From an uncultured delta proteobacterium (GTDB lineage: Bacteria; Myxococcota_A; Polyangia; Polyangiales; Polyangiaceae), in contig CAIVJW010000031.1 in assembly GCA_903906315.1 (NCBI GenBank), positions 1 through 57,597 of the forward strand: a stretch of DNA of 57,597 nucleotides, written 5' to 3'. The notes under the pieces are model-generated. The model did no database searches. It was given only the letters and a program-made list of their open reading frames with translations, and was not told the DNA's origin. Shown one piece after another: positions 39,274 to 47,522 of the stretch. Position 1 is the stretch's first letter, and each line of letters opens with the position of its first letter. Both the position numbers and the translations under genes were made by a program.

Positions 39274-39627
39274 GTGCCTGACAAGAGGAGACGCAGCCTG
39301 ACGCCGCCGCTCAGCACCCCGGTGCCCGGGCTGCCGCCGACCCGTCGGGTGACCGGCGCACGGCGCGAGGTCGGCGCTCGCATCGAGCTCCGGCTGGGAG
39401 ACCGCGTCGTCCCCGGCTGGGCCCTCAACCGCAGTCGTGGGGGCTTGCGCGCGGTCATCGAGGAGCAGGTCGAGCTCGGCGCCGACTTGCTCGTCGTCAT
39501 CGGCGAGGAGCCGCCGCGGCACGGGCGCGTCGTCTGGATGCAGGACGAGCACGACGGCGCCATCGTCGGCCTCTCCTTCCTCGATCCCTCGAAGATCTCG
39601 GACGCGCCTCCGCCCATTCGCCCCTGA
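39274..39627 (+). CDS. PilZ-domain protein
   Basis: 117 residues from GTG 39274. The PilZ barrel occupies about 28-108: an Arg cluster ARREVGAR, then the N-x-S-x2-G motif NRSRGG (52-57), then strands ending GLSFLDP. PilZ domains bind cyclic di-GMP. Here the usual R-x3-R is not exact, so binding is uncertain. A TAGGTT -10 box (39260-39265) ends eight bases before the GTG and there is no ribosome site, so it is predicted leaderless. Confidence 0.75.
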   Translation: MPDKRRRSLTPPLSTPVPGLPPTRRVTGARREVGARIELRLGDRVVPGWALNRSRGGLRAVIEEQVELGADLLVVIGEEPPRHGRVVWMQDEHDGAIVGLSFLDPSKISDAPPPIRP

Positions 39628-39662
39628 CGTCCCTGACCTCCCTGCGCTGCCGGTCGCCCGGC

Positions 39663-39941
39663 TTGACGGCTCGGCGGGTTGTTTGCGATGAAGTCGATCC
39701 GGCGCGGGGTCGAACCGCGCCTCTTTCCTCTGCACACGCTCCGCCGATCGCGACGCCGAGACCGGCCGAGATCGAGAAAGCCCTCGTGGTCGCTGGAATC
39801 GAGGTCCATCGCACCGGCGCCGCGCGCACGCGCGACGCGGCGATCGCCGTGGCGTTCGAGGATCACCTCGCGCGCCGCGACGCCGTGCGGGGCAAGGCGC
39901 AGGTCGCGTTCGGGCGGGAGAAGGCCGCCCGGCTGCGGTGA
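39663..39941 (+). CDS. Small hypothetical protein coupled to helicase gene
   Basis: Up to 92 residues; the exact start is unclear (TTG 39663, or a GTG near 39786 giving about 52 residues). The C-terminal 60 codons show the high G/C third positions of real genes here, and the stop overlaps the helicase GTG by four bases (GTGA). The sequence is charged and helical (AIAVAFEDHLARRDAV). No family recognised. It could also be an unused frame, so confidence is moderate. Confidence 0.45.
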   Translation: MTARRVVCDEVDPARGRTAPLSSAHAPPIATPRPAEIEKALVVAGIEVHRTGAARTRDAAIAVAFEDHLARRDAVRGKAQVAFGREKAARLR

Positions 39942-42070
39942 CCACGGACGGACCGGGCGAGGGCCGCGGCAAGGTCTACCGGCTGCTTGGGCCGGGCGGG
40001 CCGCTCGCGCGTGCGCTGCCGGGCTACGAGGCCCGCGAGGGGCAGATCGCGATGGCCGAGGCGGTCGAGCGCGCCTTCGAGGGCGATCGCGTGCTGCTCT
40101 GCGAGGCGGGCACGGGCACGGGCAAGACGCTCGCGTACCTGGTGCCCGCGATCCTGAGCGGCAAGAAGGTCGTCGTCTCGACGGCCACGAAGGCGCTCGA
40201 GGAGCAGATCTTCCACAAGGACCTGCCGCTCATCGCGAAGAACCTCGGGCTCGTGACCACGGCCGCGCTCGTGAAGGGGCTCGGCAACTACCTCTGCTTG
40301 CGGCGCTTCGAGGAGCTCCGCGCGACCGCGGCCTCGCTCGCCGATCCCGCCGTGCGCCGATCGTTGCCGCTGCTCGAGTCGTGGGTGCAGCGCACGAAGA
40401 CGGGCGACGTCGGCGAGCTCGAGGCGCTGCGCGAGGGCGACCCGCTCTGGCGAGAGGTGTGCTCGTCGAGCGAGACCCGCGTCGGCGCCGAGTGCGAGCA
40501 TTTCGATCGGTGCTTCGTGACGCGCATGAAGCGCGAGGCCGCCGAGGCGCGGCTGGTCGTCGTCAATCACCACCTCTTTTTCGCCGACCTCGCGGTCAAG
40601 GCGCAGATGGGGCGTCGCGGTGGGGCCGGTGGGGCGCTCCCGCCCTACGACGCCGTGATCTTCGACGAGGCGCACCAGCTCGAGGACATCGCGACCGATT
40701 TTCTGGGCGTTCGCGTCTCTCGCGCGCGCATCGAGGCGATGCTGCGCGACGCGGACCGCGCCTTCGTCGCCGCCCGCGTGGCCGAGAAGGCCGGGCCCGG
40801 CGTGCGCCCGGGCAAGGGGACGGGCCTCTGCGATCGCGTGCGCATCGGGGCCGACGAGCTCTTCGCGCTGCTCGCGCGCCAGGGCATCGCGCAGGCGGCC
40901 GAGTCGGGCGCGCGCGCCGGCCGACCGACGAGCGACGCGATCACCGGCAGCGAGGACGCGGTCGAGGCCCTCGCGGTCAAGGCGACGCTGCCTCGCGATG
41001 TCTGGTCGGGGGCGCTCCTCACGGCGTACCACCGCCTCGACACGGAGCTCGAGGCGCTCGAGCACTTCGCCGACGCCAACGCCGTCGACGAGAGCATCCG
41101 GCTGGTGAGCTCGCGCGCCGGTCAGCTGCGCGAGGACGCCGCCAAGATCGTCGAGCCCGCGACCCACCAGGTGACGTGGGTCGAGGTCCGCGCCCGCTCG
41201 GTCTCGATCGGCGCGTCGCCCATCGACGTCGGCGGCTACCTCCGCAAGGAGGTCTTCGAGCGCGTCGGCGCCGCCGTGCTGACGAGCGCGACGCTGACGA
41301 CCGGCAGCGGCGACTCGGCCTTCCGCTTCCTGCGATCGCGCGTGGGGCTGCGGGACGACGAGGGGCTCGGCATCGAAGAGCTCAGCCTGCCCTCGCCCTT
41401 CGACTTCGGCGGCCGATCGCTCCTCTACACGCCGCGCGATCTGCCCGAGACCAGCGACCCGGCCTTCATCGCGCGCGCGGCCGACCGGGTCGGGGAGCTG
41501 CTCGCCATCACGGGGGGAGGCGCGTTCGTGCTGTGCACCTCGGTGCGCGCGATGCGCGGGCTCGCCGAGGCGCTGCGGTCGCGCTGGCCGGCGCCGCCGC
41601 TCGTGCAGGGCGAAGCGCCGAAGGGCGCGCTCCTCCGGCGGTTTCGCGAGGACGGGCACGCCGTGCTCGTCGCGACCATGAGCTTCTGGGAGGGCGTCGA
41701 CGTCCCCGGTGACGCGCTCCGGCTCGTGGTGATCGAGAAGATCCCCTTTTCCGTGCCGACCGAGCCCGTCGTCGCCGCTCGATGCGCGGCCATCGAGGCC
41801 GCGGGCGGCAACCCGTTCGTGCACTATTCGGTGCCCCAGGCCGCGATCACCTTGAAGCAGGGCTTCGGGCGCCTCTTGCGCACGCAGCGCGACCACGGCG
41901 TCGTCGCGGTCCTCGACCGACGTCTGCGCACGAAGGGGTACGGTCGCACGCTGATCGAAGGGCTGCCGCCCGCGGGGCGGACCGACCAAATCGACGACGT
42001 GCGCGCGTTCTGGGCGACGCGGGACGCTGCGACCGATGGCGACGGCCTCCCGCGCCCGCCGGCTCGATGA
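39938..42070 (+). CDS. DinG-family superfamily 2 DNA helicase
   Basis: 710 residues from GTG 39938. Walker A GTGTGKT at 58-64, DEAHQ for motif II, TSATLTTG for motif III and the C-terminal QGFGRLLRT of motif VI mark a Rad3/XPD/DinG helicase, which unwinds DNA 5' to 3'. Four cysteines between motif I and II (YLC, VC, EC and RC) fit the iron-sulphur cluster site. Likely role is clearing replication or repair intermediates. It has no exonuclease domain, unlike some Gram-positive DinG proteins. An upstream small gene overlaps its start. Confidence 0.92.
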   Translation: MTTDGPGEGRGKVYRLLGPGGPLARALPGYEAREGQIAMAEAVERAFEGDRVLLCEAGTGTGKTLAYLVPAILSGKKVVVSTATKALEEQIFHKDLPLIAKNLGLVTTAALVKGLGNYLCLRRFEELRATAASLADPAVRRSLPLLESWVQRTKTGDVGELEALREGDPLWREVCSSSETRVGAECEHFDRCFVTRMKREAAEARLVVVNHHLFFADLAVKAQMGRRGGAGGALPPYDAVIFDEAHQLEDIATDFLGVRVSRARIEAMLRDADRAFVAARVAEKAGPGVRPGKGTGLCDRVRIGADELFALLARQGIAQAAESGARAGRPTSDAITGSEDAVEALAVKATLPRDVWSGALLTAYHRLDTELEALEHFADANAVDESIRLVSSRAGQLREDAAKIVEPATHQVTWVEVRARSVSIGASPIDVGGYLRKEVFERVGAAVLTSATLTTGSGDSAFRFLRSRVGLRDDEGLGIEELSLPSPFDFGGRSLLYTPRDLPETSDPAFIARAADRVGELLAITGGGAFVLCTSVRAMRGLAEALRSRWPAPPLVQGEAPKGALLRRFREDGHAVLVATMSFWEGVDVPGDALRLVVIEKIPFSVPTEPVVAARCAAIEAAGGNPFVHYSVPQAAITLKQGFGRLLRTQRDHGVVAVLDRRLRTKGYGRTLIEGLPPAGRTDQIDDVRAFWATRDAATDGDGLPRPPAR

Positions 42071-42260
42071 CGCGGTGCAGGGCTGGCCGGGCTCGAAGCG
42101 GCGCACCCGGCCGTGGCGCGCCGCGCCAGGTTCGCCCCGAAAGCGCCTGGCGTGCCGACCTGTCGGCGCGCTGCCTTGACGTCGCCGGCTCCGCACCCCA
42201 TCAGTCTCGGGCGCTGGAGCGCATGCACGCCCCACCTCTTCCGCGTGCGCAAGGAGCGAG

Positions 42261-43028
42261 TTGACCCCGGCGTTCGAGACCTGCCGCGTGACCGCGCTGA
42301 TCGGCCCTTTCGGGAGCGGAAAGTCGGAGCTCGCCCTCGGCCTCGCCCTCCACCGGGCGGGGCAGCTCGCCGTCGCGCGCGCGGAGGGCGCTCCGGTGGC
42401 GCCCGTCGTCGTCGTCGACCTCGACGTGCTCAAGCCGTACTTCCGCTCGCGCGAGGTCGGCGACCGCATGAGCGCCGAGGGCGTCGCGCTCCTCGCGCCC
42501 CGGGCGGCTCTCGCCAACACCGACCTCCCCATCATCTCCGCCGAGATGCGGGGCGCCGTCGAGCAGCCGGACGCCCAGGTCGTCCTGGACGTTGGAGGCG
42601 ATCCGGTCGGCGCGCGGGCGCTCGGGTCGATGGCCGACGTGGTCGGCGTCACCGAGTACGACCTGCTCCTCGTGCTCAACCGGCACCGCCCCTTCATGGA
42701 CACCGCCGATCACGTGGTCGAGCACGCGCGGCAGATCGTCGCGGCCTCGTGCCTCCGCCTGACGGGCGTGATCTCGAACACGCACATGCTCGACGAGACC
42801 AGCGCCGCGGACGTCGCCTGGGGGCTCGAGCTCGCGCGTCAGGTGGCCGCCGCGCTCGACGTGCCGGTGCGCCTCCTCGCCGTGCCCGCGCACCTCGCCT
42901 CCGAGGCCCACGCGCTCGCCCCGGACCTGCCCGTCGTCGCGATCCGTCGCCGGATGCTGCCCGAGTTCCTGGGCGGCGTCGTGCTCGCCGCCCCGCGCCC
43001 GCTCGCTCGCAAAGGAAACCAGTCATGA
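42261..43028 (+). CDS. P-loop NTPase linked to 2-oxoacid oxidoreductase
   Basis: 255 residues from TTG 42261, preceded by AAGGAG at 42251-42256. Walker A GPFGSGKSE is near the N-terminus (about 15-23) and DLDVLKPYF and DVGGDP may provide Mg2+ contacts. The fold resembles cobyrinate-synthase-like/SIMIBI NTPases. Its stop overlaps the ferredoxin gene start (ATGA), so it belongs to the operon, perhaps assisting cofactor or cluster assembly. That role is inference. A TTGACG at 42176-42181 may be the operon -35 box. Confidence 0.75.
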   Translation: MTPAFETCRVTALIGPFGSGKSELALGLALHRAGQLAVARAEGAPVAPVVVVDLDVLKPYFRSREVGDRMSAEGVALLAPRAALANTDLPIISAEMRGAVEQPDAQVVLDVGGDPVGARALGSMADVVGVTEYDLLLVLNRHRPFMDTADHVVEHARQIVAASCLRLTGVISNTHMLDETSAADVAWGLELARQVAAALDVPVRLLAVPAHLASEAHALAPDLPVVAIRRRMLPEFLGGVVLAAPRPLARKGNQS

Positions 43029-43252
43029 ACCGCGTCGAAATCGACGGGGATCGCTGCAAGGCCTGTGGGCTCTGCATCGACGCCTGCAACAAGCACCTGC
43101 TGACGCTCTCGAGCGACCTCAACGCCAAGGGGTACCACCCGATCGAGATCCACGACGTCGAAGAGTGCAGCGCGTGCGCGCTGTGCGGCGTCATCTGCCC
43201 CGAGGGCAGCCTCGCCGTGTACAAAGAGATCAAGCCCAAGAAGGGCGGCTGA
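43025..43252 (+). CDS. 2-oxoacid:ferredoxin oxidoreductase delta subunit (2x4Fe-4S ferredoxin)
   Basis: 75 residues with two cluster motifs, C-x2-C-x2-C-x3-C in CKACGLCIDAC and again in CSACALCGVIC followed by P. This small ferredoxin passes electrons from the thiamine-diphosphate enzyme. It overlaps the P-loop gene by four bases and the alpha-subunit gene starts 72 bases on. The order delta-alpha-beta-gamma is that of VOR/KOR operons. Confidence 0.92.
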   Translation: MNRVEIDGDRCKACGLCIDACNKHLLTLSSDLNAKGYHPIEIHDVEECSACALCGVICPEGSLAVYKEIKPKKGG

Positions 43253-43324
43253 GCCGCCTCTGTCGCAACCTGTTCGCGCGACGCCGGAGGGCCCCTCCGG
43301 CCGATCGACCCCGCGCGGGAGAAC

Positions 43325-44401
43325 ATGAACATGGCGCAGCGCCGCATGCTGATGAAGGGCACCGAAGCCATCGCGGAGGCCGCGATCCGGGCCGGTTGCC
43401 ACCATTTCTTCGGGTACCCAATCACCCCGCAGAACGAGATCCCCGAGTACATGTCGAGGAGGCTCCCGCAGGTGGGCGGCGTCTACCTGCAGGCGGAGAG
43501 CGAGGTCGCGGCCATCAACATGCTCTGCGGCGCGGGGGCCGCGGGCGTGCGCGTGATGACCTCGTCGTCGAGCCCGGGCGTCGCCCTGATGTCCGAGGGC
43601 GCCTCGTACATGGTCGGCGGCGAGCTGCCGGCCGTCATCGTGAACATCATGCGCGGCGGGCCCGGCCTCGGCGACATCCAGCCGTCGCAGGGCGACTACG
43701 ACCAGATGACGCGCGGCTTCGGCCACGGCGACAAGCACTTCATCGTGCTCGCGCCGAGCACGGTGCAGGAGGCCGTCGACATGATGGCGCTCGCCTTCGA
43801 CCTCGCCGACGAATACCGCAACCCGTGCGTCGTCCTTGGCGATGGCCTGATCGGCCAGATGATGGAGCCGGTCACGTTCCCCGAGCCGAGCGAGAGGACG
43901 TTCGACCGTTCGTGGGCCGCCACGGGCAAGAAGCCCGGCCAGCGCCGCAACATCCTGCGCTCCCTCTTCCTCGACCCCGAGGTCCTCGAGAAGCACGTCG
44001 AGAAGCTCTTCGAGAAGTTCAAGGTGATGGAGCTGAAGGAGCAGCGCTACGAGGCGTGGATGATGGACGACGCCCCGCCCGTCGTGATCAGCGCCTACGG
44101 CACGACCGCTCGCATCGCCAAGAGCGCCATCCGAGAGCTGCGCGCCGAAGGGCATCGTGTCGGCCTCTTCCGGCCGATCAGCGCGTGGCCGTTCCCGGTC
44201 GACGGCCTCGCCACGTACGTCGAGCAGACGCGGCTCTTCCTCGGCATCGAGATGAGCATGGGGCAGATGGTCGAGGACGTGAGGCGGGTCGTCGCAGGGC
44301 GTCGCCCGGTCCAGTTCTGGGGCCGGACGGGCGGCATGGTCCCCACGGTCGAGGAGATCGTCGCGCAGGTGAAGGAACGCAGCGCTGCCCTCGGGCAGTG
44401 A
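43325..44401 (+). CDS. vorB: 2-oxoacid:ferredoxin oxidoreductase alpha subunit (VorB type)
   Basis: 358 residues. The stretch RAGCHHFFGYPITPQNEIPEYM, split here as AGCHHFFGYPITPQNE, and QAESEVAAINM are diagnostic of the VorB/KorA alpha subunit. With the beta, gamma and delta subunits it oxidatively decarboxylates branched-chain 2-oxoacids or 2-oxoglutarate to acyl-CoA, reducing ferredoxin; which substrate cannot be told from sequence alone. Two possible ATGs lie at 43325 and 43331. GGGAGAAC precedes them. No N-terminal gamma domain is fused, in agreement with the separate gamma gene. Confidence 0.92.
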   Translation: MNMAQRRMLMKGTEAIAEAAIRAGCHHFFGYPITPQNEIPEYMSRRLPQVGGVYLQAESEVAAINMLCGAGAAGVRVMTSSSSPGVALMSEGASYMVGGELPAVIVNIMRGGPGLGDIQPSQGDYDQMTRGFGHGDKHFIVLAPSTVQEAVDMMALAFDLADEYRNPCVVLGDGLIGQMMEPVTFPEPSERTFDRSWAATGKKPGQRRNILRSLFLDPEVLEKHVEKLFEKFKVMELKEQRYEAWMMDDAPPVVISAYGTTARIAKSAIRELRAEGHRVGLFRPISAWPFPVDGLATYVEQTRLFLGIEMSMGQMVEDVRRVVAGRRPVQFWGRTGGMVPTVEEIVAQVKERSAALGQ

Positions 44402-44413
44402 GCGGAGAGACCC

Positions 44414-45241
44414 ATGGCTGAGCAAGTTGCCTTCAAGCGCACCTCCGTCCTCACGGACGACTATTTCCACTACTGCCCGGGCTGCACGCACGGCGTCGCC
44501 CACCGCCTCGTCGCCGAGGTGATCGAGGAGATGGGCATCCAGGACCGGACGATCGGCGTGTCCCCGGTCGGCTGCTCGGTGCTCGCGTACAACTACCTCG
44601 ACGTGGACTTCGTCGAGGCCGCGCACGGCCGCGCCCCCGCGGTGGCGACCGGCATCCGCCGCACGCTGCCCGAGGACCGCTACGTCTTCACGTACCAGGG
44701 CGACGGCGACCTCGCGTCGATCGGGATGGCCGAGATCATCCACGCCGCGAACCGCGGCGAGAAGATCACGGTCATCTTCATCAACAACGCGATCTACGGC
44801 ATGACGGGCGGCCAGATGGCGCCGACGACGCTCCCCGGCATGCGCACGACGACCTCGCCGAACGGGCGCGACACGGGCCTCTGCGGGCACCCGATCCGCA
44901 TGTGCGAGCTGCTCGACACGCTCGTCGAGCCGAAGTTCATCGCGCGCGGCTCGCTGAGCTCGCCGAAGCTCATCCTCAAGGCGAAGAAGCTGCTGCGGCA
45001 GGCGTTCGATCTGCAGCACTCGGGCTTCACGTTCGTCGAGCTGCTCTCGACGTGCCCGACCGGCTGGGGCCTGACGCCCGACAACTCGCTCGCGTGGCTC
45101 GAGCGCAACATGGTCCCGTTCTTCCCGATGGAGGTCTTCCGCGAGCCCGGGAAGATGCCGCCGCAGGCCACGCCGTACCACCCCGACCTCAAGGTCCGCG
45201 ACGACGCGCCCAAGGCCGAGAAGAAGACCGAGGAGGGCTGA
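44414..45241 (+). CDS. 2-oxoacid:ferredoxin oxidoreductase beta subunit (TPP-binding)
   Basis: 275 residues. YCPGCTHG near the start and the thiamine-diphosphate motif GDGDLASIGM with FINNAIYGMTGGQ supply the cofactor and Mg2+ sites. Cys residues in CPGC and later SVGCSV/STCPT fit ligands of the beta-subunit cluster. It starts 12 bases after the alpha subunit stop, with GGAGAG as ribosome site. The Lys/Glu-rich tail ends EKKTEEG. Confidence 0.93.
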   Translation: MAEQVAFKRTSVLTDDYFHYCPGCTHGVAHRLVAEVIEEMGIQDRTIGVSPVGCSVLAYNYLDVDFVEAAHGRAPAVATGIRRTLPEDRYVFTYQGDGDLASIGMAEIIHAANRGEKITVIFINNAIYGMTGGQMAPTTLPGMRTTTSPNGRDTGLCGHPIRMCELLDTLVEPKFIARGSLSSPKLILKAKKLLRQAFDLQHSGFTFVELLSTCPTGWGLTPDNSLAWLERNMVPFFPMEVFREPGKMPPQATPYHPDLKVRDDAPKAEKKTEEG

Positions 45242-45242
45242 A

Positions 45243-45794
45243 ATGGCAACGCAAGACGTCGTGATGGCCGGCTTCGGCGGTCAGGGCCTGATGGCGATCG
45301 GCAAGATCCTCGCGAAGGCCGCGATGGAAGAGGGCAAGAACGTCACCTGGATGCCGTCGTACGGGCCCGAGATGCGCGGCGGTACGGCCAACTGCGTCGT
45401 GATCATCGACGACGATCCGATCGGCTCGCCGGTCGTGAAGCGTACTCAGGCAGCGGTCGTGATGAACAAGCAGTCGATCGACAAGTTCGAGCCGACGGTG
45501 GCCGACCATGGCCTGCTGGTGATCAACACGTCGCTCATCGATCGAAAGGCGGCGCGCGACGACCTCAAGGTCGTCTACGTCGCGGCCAACGAGATCGCCG
45601 AGAGCGAAGGCGGCGCCAAGGCCGCCAACATGGTCATGCTCGGCGCCTACCTCGGGGTGACGGGCGCGACGAAGCCGGAGACGCTCGAGCATGCCATCGA
45701 GGCGACGTTCGCGGGCAAGCGCGGCAACCTCGGCGACATCAACGTGAGAGCCTTCCGCAAGGGGCTCGAGGTCGGGCTCGCCGCGCGCGGGTAG
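45243..45794 (+). CDS. 2-oxoacid:ferredoxin oxidoreductase gamma subunit
   Basis: 183 residues, beginning with AGFGGQGLMAIGKIL, the conserved gamma-subunit start, and SYGPEMRGGTANC. It forms the CoA-handling part of the enzyme. It begins one base after the beta stop. The following pyruvate-kinase-like gene begins five bases after its stop, on the same strand, so it is probably in the operon. Confidence 0.93.
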   Translation: MATQDVVMAGFGGQGLMAIGKILAKAAMEEGKNVTWMPSYGPEMRGGTANCVVIIDDDPIGSPVVKRTQAAVVMNKQSIDKFEPTVADHGLLVINTSLIDRKAARDDLKVVYVAANEIAESEGGAKAANMVMLGAYLGVTGATKPETLEHAIEATFAGKRGNLGDINVRAFRKGLEVGLAARG

Positions 45795-45799
45795 TCTCG

Positions 45800-46753
45800 A
45801 TGGGGCCGCGAGCGCTGCACCTCGTCGCGACGCTCGGTCCCGCTTCGCTCCACCTCGCCGGCGAGCTCGTCGACGCCGGCGCGACGGAGCTCCGCCTCAA
45901 CGCCTCGCACCTGAGCCCGGCGCAGGTCTGCGCCGCCATCGCGCGCGTGCGGCAGCGGGTCCCAACGCCGATCGTCGTCGACCTCCAGGGCGCCAAGATG
46001 CGGGTCGGCGCCTTCGCGGAGCGCGCGGTCGCGCGTGGCGAGCGCGTCACCTTCGGCGGCGACGGGGCGGGCGCGATCCCGCTGCCGCATCCGGAGCTGC
46101 TCTCCGCTGCGCGACCGGGTGACACGCTCAGCCTCGACGACGACCGCGTGCGCTGCCGGGTCGAGGCCGCGTGGCCCGAGGCCATCGAGGCCACGAGCCT
46201 GGCCGACGCCGTCCTCCGACCGAACAAGGGGGTTTGCCTCGTCGATCGAGCGGTCGAGCTCTTCGACCTCGGCGCGCGCGACCAGGATCACCTCGCCGCC
46301 GCGCGGGCGTTCGAGGGCGTGCGCTTCGCGGTGTCGTTCATGACCGACGGCCACGAGGCCGCGTGGGTCCGCGACCGCGCGCCGGGGTGCGCCGTCGTCG
46401 GCAAGGTCGAGCGGCGCGAGGCGGTCGAGGCGATCGACGCGATCGCAAGGGAGGTCGACGCGATCTGGATCTGCCGGGGCGACCTCGGGGCGCAGCTGGG
46501 CGTGGCGGCGCTCGCGCGCTTCATGGCGGGCTTTCGGCCGGCGCTCGGGGTGCCGGTGCTGATCGCGGGGCAGGTGCTCGAGCACCTGACGGAGCACGCG
46601 ACGCCGACGCGATCCGAGGTGTGTCACCTCTTCGACGTGCTGGCGCGGGGCTACGCGGGGGTCGTCCTGTCGGACGAGACGGCCATCGGCCGCGACCCGG
46701 TGCGCGCAGTGCGCACCGCGGCCGAGCTCGTGCGCGACCTCAGCTCCGGCTGA
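45800..46753 (+). CDS. Short pyruvate-kinase-like protein with altered active site
   Basis: 317 residues against about 470 for pyruvate kinase. A-domain signatures are clear: ATLGPAS, RLNASH, DLQGAKMRVG, NKGVCL, KVE (Lys202, Glu204), CRGDLG (Asp228) and SDETAIGRDP. The B-domain is shortened and the allosteric C-domain is missing. The catalytic ATQM stretch reads AGQV at 256-259, replacing the Thr that helps protonate enolpyruvate. So phosphoenolpyruvate may still be bound, but normal kinase activity is doubtful. Its place behind a 2-oxoacid oxidoreductase suggests a role in the same metabolism. The end overlaps the convergent ferritin-like gene. Confidence 0.8.
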   Translation: MGPRALHLVATLGPASLHLAGELVDAGATELRLNASHLSPAQVCAAIARVRQRVPTPIVVDLQGAKMRVGAFAERAVARGERVTFGGDGAGAIPLPHPELLSAARPGDTLSLDDDRVRCRVEAAWPEAIEATSLADAVLRPNKGVCLVDRAVELFDLGARDQDHLAAARAFEGVRFAVSFMTDGHEAAWVRDRAPGCAVVGKVERREAVEAIDAIAREVDAIWICRGDLGAQLGVAALARFMAGFRPALGVPVLIAGQVLEHLTEHATPTRSEVCHLFDVLARGYAGVVLSDETAIGRDPVRAVRTAAELVRDLSSG

Positions 46754-47258
46754 AGCCGGCGTTCGACCAGAACTCCTCGCGCAGCGTCTCCTCGAGCTGG
46801 GAGAGCGCGTCGAAGTGGCCCTGCTCCCACTCGGCGAGGAACTTGTAGAAGTTCTTCACGTCCGCGTCGGTGGCCGAGCGGGCGGCGCTCGTGAAGTGGG
46901 CGATGGCGCCGTTCTCGAGCGTCATGCCGATGCTGACCGCGCCGAATTCGAACTCGGCGCCGCGGGCCTGCTCGGCGAACTTCTCGCTGAAGAGGCGCTT
47001 GGCGATGGCGCTGGAGTCGGGGAGCTTCTCGCTGGCGGCGAGGTGGAAGGCGGCGGTGCCCTTCGCCTCGTAGTTCTTGAGGACGTCCTTGAGGAACTCC
47101 TGGTGCTTGACCTCGTCGTCGGCGAGCTTTTCGAAGAGCTCGCGCACGGCGGGCTTGTCGGATTTTTCCGCGATGGTCGCGTAGAACGTGTGCCCCTTTA
47201 CCTCGATCGCGTAGGCACCCTTGAGGATTTCGAGGATCTCGGAGCTGGCGTTCGTCAT
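46740..47258 (-). CDS. Ferritin-like/rubrerythrin-type di-iron protein
   Basis: 172 residues from ATG 47258; the longer open frame upstream is not used. A four-helix bundle with two Glu/E-x2-H pairs: AIEVKGHTFY and DDEVKHQEF in the first half, and an ENGAIAHF helix and EWEQGHFDAL in the second. This is the di-iron site of the rubrerythrin/ferritin superfamily; no C-terminal rubredoxin domain follows. Likely function is oxygen or peroxide protection for the ferredoxin oxidoreductase beside it, which is inference. The C-terminus overlaps the pyruvate-kinase-like gene. Confidence 0.85.
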   Translation of the reverse strand: MTNASSEILEILKGAYAIEVKGHTFYATIAEKSDKPAVRELFEKLADDEVKHQEFLKDVLKNYEAKGTAAFHLAASEKLPDSSAIAKRLFSEKFAEQARGAEFEFGAVSIGMTLENGAIAHFTSAARSATDADVKNFYKFLAEWEQGHFDALSQLEETLREEFWSNAGFSRS

Positions 47259-47522
47259 GGGAAGGGCCTCCGTGGGCGTCGTCGTGCTCTCGGCCTCGGC
47301 AGCTGGCCGGGTCGCGCGTGGTTTATGGGGCCGGCGCGGCCGGGAGCAAGGCGTCGTGCGGTCGGGCGCGCGTTCACGCCCGCTCGGACTTCGACTACCG
47401 TCGACCGCCGTGATCGTGAAGATTGTCTGCGTCGCCGGGGCTCGCCCCAACGTGGCGCGGTACCCCGAGGTCCACGCGGTCGCGACCGAGCGCGTCTGTC
47501 GGCCGATCGGCGCGGGGCTGCG
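47259..47522. other. Divergent intergenic region
   Basis: 264 bases between the ferritin-like start (minus) and the glycosyltransferase start (plus). It includes an A/T-rich GGTTTATGGGG near 47320 that could be the minus-strand -10 region. No gene, strong hairpin or clear operator was seen. Confidence 0.4.
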
